Positions 57,602 through 64,000 of a stretch of DNA of 64,000 nucleotides are shown here, in pieces. The stretch spans positions 434,001-498,000 of the forward strand of contig SRSI01000074.1 of NCBI GenBank assembly GCA_005656395.1, written 5' to 3'. This DNA is from Strongyloides papillosus (lineage: Eukaryota; Nematoda; Chromadorea; Rhabditida; Strongyloididae). The position numbers were made by a program, and so were the translations under genes. The notes below the pieces were generated by a model. The model searched no databases. It was given only the letters and a program-made list of their open reading frames with translations, and was not told where the DNA came from. Each line of letters opens with the position of its first letter. The first letter of the stretch is position 1.

Positions 57602-60600
57602 ATGTCCAAGAGGCCCTTAGATGATAGCTTACCCGGTAATGATGTAGCTAAAATGAGAAAGGTGGAAATACAAGAATTTAAAGAAGAACACAAATCTGAA
57701 TTTACTGAGAAATTGGCTCAACTTAACGTTGTTGAAAATAAATGTATGTTTCTTATTCAGTATTGGTTTATGCCTTTGGTATATTTTAGGTGATGTCTGG
57801 GCCCGACCTCCTGTTCCTAGTGTTTATAAAAATGGTTCAAATGCAGATCTCATAGTTCAGGTCATTGACATGGATTATGTTATGAAAGATAAAAAATTTA
57901 TTGACACTAGGTTGTTTGGTGTTAATAAAAACGGGAACTCAGTGTTAATTCATGTTTTAAACTACTATCCTTATTGTTTTCTTGAATTACCAGAGGAATT
58001 TAAAGAAGAACATTTGGAACATGCCAGGAAATCTATAAATGAGTTGCTTGTAGATGTTGCTAAGAACTATGGTGTTGGTCAAGATGTCACGGAATGTTGT
58101 ACAAAAGTTGAAATTGTAAAAGGAAGAAGTCTCTATGGTTTTGATAACTCTCCCTGTGGAAATTTCTTAAAAGTTTACTTTATCCATCCAAGGTTATGTT
58201 CAGCAATTAACAATTACATTGACGGTTTATCTCTCTTACCAAATAGAGACAAAGGAGGTATAAGTGTGTTTGAATCGAATATTGATTATGAAATTCGTTT
58301 TATGGCAGACATAGATTTGGTTGGCTGTGGATGGGTTGAATTGAAGGCCAAAACTTATAAGTTGACTCCTAATCCGGGATCTAATTCCCAGATCGAAGTA
58401 TCTGTCGACGTGAAAGATCTGATCGTTCATGATTCGAGTGATCCTAATTGGTCTGGGGTTGCTCCACTGAGAATTTTAAGTTTCGATATTGAATGTCAAG
58501 GAAGAAAAGGTGTATTCCCAGAAGCAAGTCAAGACCCTGTTATTCAAATTGCAACAATGGTTAAAATCGAGGGAGAGGATGAGCCTTTCGTAAGAAACAT
58601 ATTTTGCTTGAAGGACACTGCTGATATCCCTGGTGCTCATGTTATAAGTTGTGAAACTGAACAGGAACTGTTGAAGAGATGGGCAAATTTCTTTAGAACT
58701 GTTGATGCTGATGTAATAACGGGCTACAATATTCAAAACTTTGATATACCTTATATTCTTGACCGTGCTTCAGCTTTGAAAATTGACAATGAAGTTAATC
58801 GGTTAGGACGTATTAGTACCGTTGTAACAAAGGCTCGTGATCAACAGTTAGCTTCAAAACAAATGGGTGCTCGAGTCAACAAATCTATTAATATGGAGGG
58901 TCGTGTAATTTTCGATGTTTTGCAAGTAATCCTTCGTGATTATAAGCTTCGAAGTTACACGTTAAATAGCGTTTCTTACAACTTCTTGGGTGCACAAAAA
59001 GAGGACGTCGAACACAGTATAATTTCTGACCTTCAGAATGGCGATTCACAAACAAGAAAAAGATTAGCTGTTTATTGCTTAAAGGATGCTTACTTACCAC
59101 TTCAATTACTCCAGAAATTGATGTCTTTCATTAATTATATGGAAATGGCAAGAGTAACCGGTGTTCCTTTAAATTTCTTACTATCAAGAGGCCAACAAGT
59201 TAAAGTTCTTTCCCAACTTATTAGGAAAACAAGAAAAATGAATTTACTACTACCTGTTATTGAAAGACAATTCACAGATGCAAAATATGAGGGAGCTACT
59301 GTAATTGAACCACTTAGAGGTTTTTATAACGAGCCAATTGCTACACTTGATTTTGCTTCTTTATATCCATCGATCATGATTGCCCATAACATTTGCTATA
59401 CGTCGTTATTGAATTCCCCTCCATCCGGTTGGGTTGAAGGGGAGGACTATGTCAAAAGTCCTGCAGGTAATTATTTTGCCTCAACGAAACATGTTAACGG
59501 ACTTTTGCCCGATATTTTAAAAGAATTGTTAGCAGCAAGAAAAAGTGTTAAAGGTCTTATGAAGTCGGAGAAGGATCCTTTCAAACAAATGGTTTATAAT
59601 GGTCGTCAGTTAGCTTTAAAAATTAGTGCTAATTCGATTTATGGTTTCACTGGTGCCACAGTAGGAAAACTACCATGTTTAGAAATTTCTTCATCAGTTA
59701 CTGCTTTTGGAAGACAAATGATTGATAAAACCAAGGAATTAGTTGAATCAACCTATAAAAAAGGTTACTTAGATGGGAAATGTCCAATTGATAGTATCGT
59801 CGTGTATGGTGATACCGATTCTGTAATGATTAAATTTGGTGTTAAAACTGTAGCTGAAGCAATGGAATTAGGAGCTCATGCGGCAAAAGAAATAAGTAAA
59901 ACATTTAAGGACCCTATTAAATTGGAATTTGAAAAAGTTTACTTCCCTTACTTACTGATTAACAAAAAACGTTATGCCGGATTATACTACACAAAACCGG
60001 ATACTTATGATAAATTGGATTGCAAAGGATTAGAAACAGTCAGAAGAGATAATGCTCCAATTGTCCCAAAAGTATTAAATGAATGCTTAAATAAATTATT
60101 GGTAAAAAGAGATGCTGAAGGAGCTTTAAAACATGCGAAAAAGGTAATATCTGATTTACTTATGAACCGTGTTGACATAAGTATGTTAGTTATATCTAAA
60201 GAATTAACGAAAAAAGACTATAGTTCAAGGATGGCACATGTTGAATTAGCTGAAAGGATGAAGAAACGTGACCCTGGATCAGCTCCAAAACTTGGAGATC
60301 GTGTTCCCTATGTTATTGTATCAAAAGGAAAAAAAGTTCCTGCTTATGAAAAAGCTGAAGATCCTTTATATGTATTGAAAAATGACATTCCAATTGATAC
60401 TGAATATTATTTGGAACATCAGTTAGCTAAACCTCTTGCAAGAATCTTTGATCCAATCTTAGGTGACAAAGCTGAGAAAATGTTGACCCAGGGAGAGCAT
60501 ACGTTGAAGAAATTTGTCCCGCGTTGTAAAGTTGGTGCCTTATTTAATTTCACTAAAAAAGCATATAGTTGTTTGAAGTGCAAAGCAGTTCTTAAGGACA

Positions 60601-60845
60601 ATAAGTTCCCAACGTGTGATCATTGCCGTATCCACGAAGCAGATGTTTATCGTGAAAAGGTTTCTGCTTATCAAGATGCTGAAAGGAAATACAACCAATT
60701 ATGGTCCGAATGTCAAAGGTGCGCTGGAACATTATGTGAAGAAATTATTTGTTCCTCTCGTGATTGTCCCATTTTTTATATGAGAGAAAAAGTTAAAGTT
60801 GATTTAAAGGAAGCAACAGTTGCATTAAGACGTTTTAAACTTTAG
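57602..60845 (+). CDS. POLD1: DNA polymerase delta catalytic subunit
   Basis: Exon 57602-57743, intron 46 bp, exon 57790-60845; 1065 residues (human 1107). Family-B layout is complete. Proofreading exonuclease: Exo I FDIEC (Asp280, Glu282), Exo II GYNIQNFDIPYIL, Exo III YCLKDAYLPL. Polymerase: motif A LDFASLYPSIM (Asp568), motif B KISANSIYGFTGA, motif C YGDTDSV (Asp722, Asp724). The C-terminus keeps the CysA zinc site (CLKCKAVL...CDHC) and the CysB iron-sulphur site (CQRCAGTLCEEIICSSRDCP). The N-terminus MSKRPLDDSLPG resembles an NLS-containing start. It replicates the lagging strand with PCNA. All catalytic residues are intact. Confidence 0.97.
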
Positions 60846-61080
60846 TTTATTTGTACTATTTTTATTAACACTATTAAAATAATATGTAAATAAGATAACG
60901 TGTAAATAAATTTTTAATCCATTCAATTTATTTTTGTGTTTATATGTAATTTGAATATAAATATATTTTTATAGAATTGTAATTGAATTTTAGAGTAATT
61001 TATTCAGTCAAATATAATCAAATTTTAAACAGTTAAAAATATATGATTTTACAAAAAAAAATTTAATATTCTCAGTTTCC

Positions 61081-62388
61081 ATGACATATTCAGCAATTTA
61101 CTTTTGTGATAGGAATCGCAAATCTCTAGTTTCTAAAATTTACAGAGAAACAACTAGTTCAATCAAAACATTTCGGGAGTATTTTTGGAAGCACTACAAT
61201 GCCATTGAAAATATGCCTTTTTTTATTGCCGAAAATAATTGTTACATGTTCATTAAAACTAATGATATCTATATAATAGGTGTTACTGAAAATAAGGACA
61301 CTTCTAATATTATGCTTATTGTAACATTCCTTTATAAAATCAAAGAATTGCTGGTATCTTTATTGGGTGAATTAACTGCTATGAATATTAACAAGAATTT
61401 GATATATATCTATGAATTGTTAGATGAGATATTAGATTTTGGTTACCCTCAAATTGCTGAAATTAGTGTGTTAAAAAGTTATGTTATGCAGAATGGGAAT
61501 AAAACGATTAAACAAGTTAAAGTACCTTCAAGTGTTACAAATTCTGTTAGTTGGAGAATGCCTAATATTTGTCATATTACTAATGAGATTGGTGTTAAGT
61601 TAACGGAAAAAATTGACCTTACTCTAAATAAGGAAAGATCTATTGTAGAATATTCAATTAGAGGATTTATTGACATTTTTGTACAACTTTCCGGAATGCC
61701 TAGAGTTACTTTTAGAGTGTGTGATAAATTCAAAGAATTGCTTGATACAAAAAATGTTTCCGATCATCGTGGTTTTCATTTAGATAATATTAAATTTCAC
61801 CAATGTATTTCTATGACAAAATTCGAAGAGTACAAGGAGTTACAATGTATACCACCAGAAGGAAAGACAACTATTATTTCTTATCAATTAACACCCGAAT
61901 TTTCACTAAAACCAATAATTGAAGTCTACTGTACACTTCTTAAACCAGGTTCTTCAAGAATTATCTATAGTTTATCATTAAAATCAAACTATAGAGCATA
62001 TAGAAATGCAACTTCCATACATGTTGCTCTTCCTATATCAAGGGAATGTTTTAACATGAAACATACCAATTCTGTTGGTAAAATTCTTCACAATAAAGAA
62101 AGTAATGCTTTAATTTGGATTTTAAAAAACTATCCTGGACAGAAGACAGTTCAATCAAAAATTGAGTTTTCTTTACCGACTTTTGAAATTGAGGAGAAAA
62201 TTCCTAGAATTATTACTTTACAATTTGCATTAAATGATGTTTTAATGTCTGATGTATCTGTAAGTTCAATTTCCATAAATAATTTAACTTTTTTGTAGGT
62301 AAAATCAGTGAATATTTCAGAAAGATATGATGTTGTTGCTTACTGTCAAACAAGGACATGTTCAGGAAATTATATTATTCGCTATTAG
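61081..62388 (+). CDS. AP1M: Clathrin adaptor medium subunit, AP-1 mu type
   Basis: Exon 61081-62259, intron 39 bp, exon 62299-62388; 422 residues (human AP1M1 423). An N-terminal longin domain, about 1-140 (LLGELTAMNINKNLIYIYEL, LDEILDFGYPQ), leads to VTNSVSWR and the mu homology domain (KFHQCISMTKFEEYKE, IPPEGKTTIISYQL, VGKILHNKESNALIWILKNY, PGQKTVQSKIEF). The gene aligns along the whole length with AP-1 mu, but substitutions are unusually many for this slow-evolving family; the YxxPhi cargo site cannot be judged by eye. AP-1 sorts clathrin cargo between trans-Golgi and endosomes. TTCTCAG 5 nt before the ATG is a likely trans-splice acceptor. It could be a second, divergent mu copy. Confidence 0.88.
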
Positions 62389-62558
62389 ACTATAAAAATT
62401 ATATTTTAATTATTGTTAACTATTTTATTAAATACTTGAATAAACATATTGCTAATTTTATCTTAAAGTATATTTAAATTCGTATTTTTATAAATGAAGG
62501 TGCGGCCTTCACAGGAAAATATTTTAATAGTTCTTTCTCTAACTTTGTTTCAAAAATT

Positions 62559-63953
62559 ATGAATAATGCAATTTATTTAGTAAATACGACTAAAATTCTA
62601 TACAATCCCTCACGAAACAGTATTCATTTTTGGAAACAATTTAAAAGATGGCAAGATCTTGATAAAGAATATAAAAAAGAAAAGAAATTAGAAGAAAGCA
62701 AAAAGAATTATATCAGATTGAATGATGGATTTTATATAACTCCGGAAAGAGAAACAGATGGTAAAATAATTTAATTTAGCCTATTTCATTCAATATTTCT
62801 ATTTATAATTTTAGTAATGCCGAAAAAAGATACTGTAGATATGACAAGAAGAGAAAGTGGAGCTATGGCGATGGAACTAATGACTAAACATACACAAATG
62901 AGATATCTTGATCATTCTTTAGATAATATAAAAAGGTATAAAGCATATGAACACTTTCAACATCTTCAATATGATCAACGTTTTATACCAGAAAGATTAT
63001 TGTTTCTTGGTCCAGATTTAGCTGCTGCTTATTTTATCGTTCACCGTGGTGGTACAGTTAAATTTTTTGATGATAATACTTGGATTAGAAGAGATTCAAA
63101 GGGAAGATATTCTTTGCCACCAAGACGTGTTCCTGGTTTGTATTTAGAAGCTATTGATGCTTCGAATACTGAATTAATGTTTGAAGGGTTTGATAATTTT
63201 TATGATTTAAGTAAATTAAGACTTTTATCAGTATCTAATTGCAAATACGTTGATGATTGGACATTAAGTAGAATTGGTACTATGTTTAGCGAATCACTTG
63301 AAATGTTAGATCTATCAAATTGTAAAAAAATTTCACCTAAAGGAATAATGGGATTAAGAAGTTTAAAAAAATTAAAATACCTTCGTTTGAATGGTTTAAA
63401 TGATCCACAAGGTATGGCTAAAGCAACAATAATGTTGGAAGAATCAATACCTGGTTTAGTGGTCATTGGCGTTGATTATGAAGCTGCTTTAGAAGGTTTT
63501 CAAAAGGATAAAATGTTACTACAACATGAAAGAGCTTCTCTTGACGCCAAAGGAAATATCCATATAGAGGATGATAAAGGAGAGTTATATTATATTAAGG
63601 GATGTGTAAATGAACGACCAGCTGTTGATGATAACGATTTACCTATTATCACGAATACAATTAGGGTAGATGTACCAAAGATGTCTGATGTTGAATTTGA
63701 AGAACTTGATAGATTATCTGAAGGAAAACTAAGGCACTTATTAGTTGGTTCTCCTAGTGCTTATAGTTGGTCTGATGCAGTTGAATCAATATTATCATTT
63801 GAAGAAAAGTATAAATTAAAGCGTGGTGAAATTGTTGATTCAAAATTATTACCTTCATCTAAGAGACAAGATGTTATTAAGGAGGTTGAAAAATTAGAGG
63901 CAGCTAAATTAGAAAAAGTAGAATCAAATGTTAAACAATTAAAATCACCATAG
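62559..63953 (+). CDS. DMAC2: DMAC2/ATP synthase subunit s-like LRR protein
   Basis: Exon 62559-62760, intron 54 bp, exon 62815-63953; 446 residues. An N-terminal mitochondrial-targeting-like stretch (MNNAIYLVNTTKILYNPSRN) and a charged region precede the family block: LLFLGPDLAAAYFIVHRGGT, LEAIDASNTELMFEGFDNF, then cysteine-type leucine-rich repeats with LRLLSVSNCKYVDD, LEMLDLSNCKKISPKGIMGL and LKYLRLNGLNDPQG. These match DMAC2 and ATP5S (factor B), which serve assembly of complex I membrane arm or ATP synthase. After the LRRs about 155 acidic, charged residues extend beyond vertebrate family members. Same strand as the AP-1 mu gene, 170 bp downstream, with a small GAAGG/CCTTC foldback in the spacer. 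Confidence 0.85.
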
Positions 63954-64000
63954 TTGTTATTAAAATTTATTTGTTTTAGTTGTTTATTATTTAATTATCA

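Noticed and set aside
58236..60601. Several minus-strand frames inside POLD1
   Set aside because: They overlap an intact conserved polymerase gene and are antisense shadows.

Overview
The window is nuclear DNA from a nematode. It is very AT-rich, and genes are split by few, tiny introns (mostly 38 to 60 bp) with GTAAG-type donors and TTTTCAG/TTTTAG acceptors. Several genes have an acceptor-like site just upstream of the ATG, as expected for spliced-leader trans-splicing. The protein set (multi-ShK secreted protein, DUF1057-like hydrolase, inversin/NPHP-2, RPT-6, RBM-39) is animal and nematode-like. Base composition and intron style suggest a Strongyloides-like clade IV worm; that placement is inference, not proven.

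Layout: 0-1 kb holds an edge-cut ISXO2-like transposase-type gene and a broken MATH/BTB (SPOP-like) fragment. At 1.4-6.3 kb a minus-strand pair, a three-exon small TIM chaperone and a mitochondrial FASTK/RAP protein, lies head-to-head with a GCN5/PCAF acetyltransferase. From 6.3 to 26 kb large AT deserts separate a DHHC palmitoyltransferase, a PSKH1-type kinase and an orphan RGG-like protein. From 25.9 to 35.7 kb genes are dense: a four-finger C2H2 factor, a small predicted N-myristoylated protein, a five-ShK secreted protein, RBM39 and RPT6 (head-to-head over a promoter with SKN-1-like sites), and an orphan. From 38.7 to 47 kb lie WDR83, a carbonyl-reductase-like SDR, exosome subunit RRP41/EXOSC4, an orphan single-pass membrane protein, a galaxin-like CC-repeat protein and an alpha/beta hydrolase. 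From 48.4 to 52.7 kb is a tandem segmental duplication with two C2H2 genes. The rest holds inversin/NPHP2, a decayed PDZ-like pseudogene, a second small myristoylation candidate, DNA polymerase delta (POLD1), an AP-1 mu-type adaptin and a DMAC2/ATP5S-like LRR protein.

Most genes are housekeeping: chromatin, replication, splicing, proteasome, exosome, mitochondrial biogenesis, vesicle coat. Two same-strand pairs with short gaps (small TIM to FASTK-like, SDR to WDR83) could be operons. The reconstructed intron-containing models were checked for splice sites and reading frame by hand only. No tRNA, rRNA or CRISPR array was seen. The most useful new items are three short multi-exon genes, the 2-kb duplication, the SKN-1-like promoter and tandem hairpins inside the rpt-6 intron.
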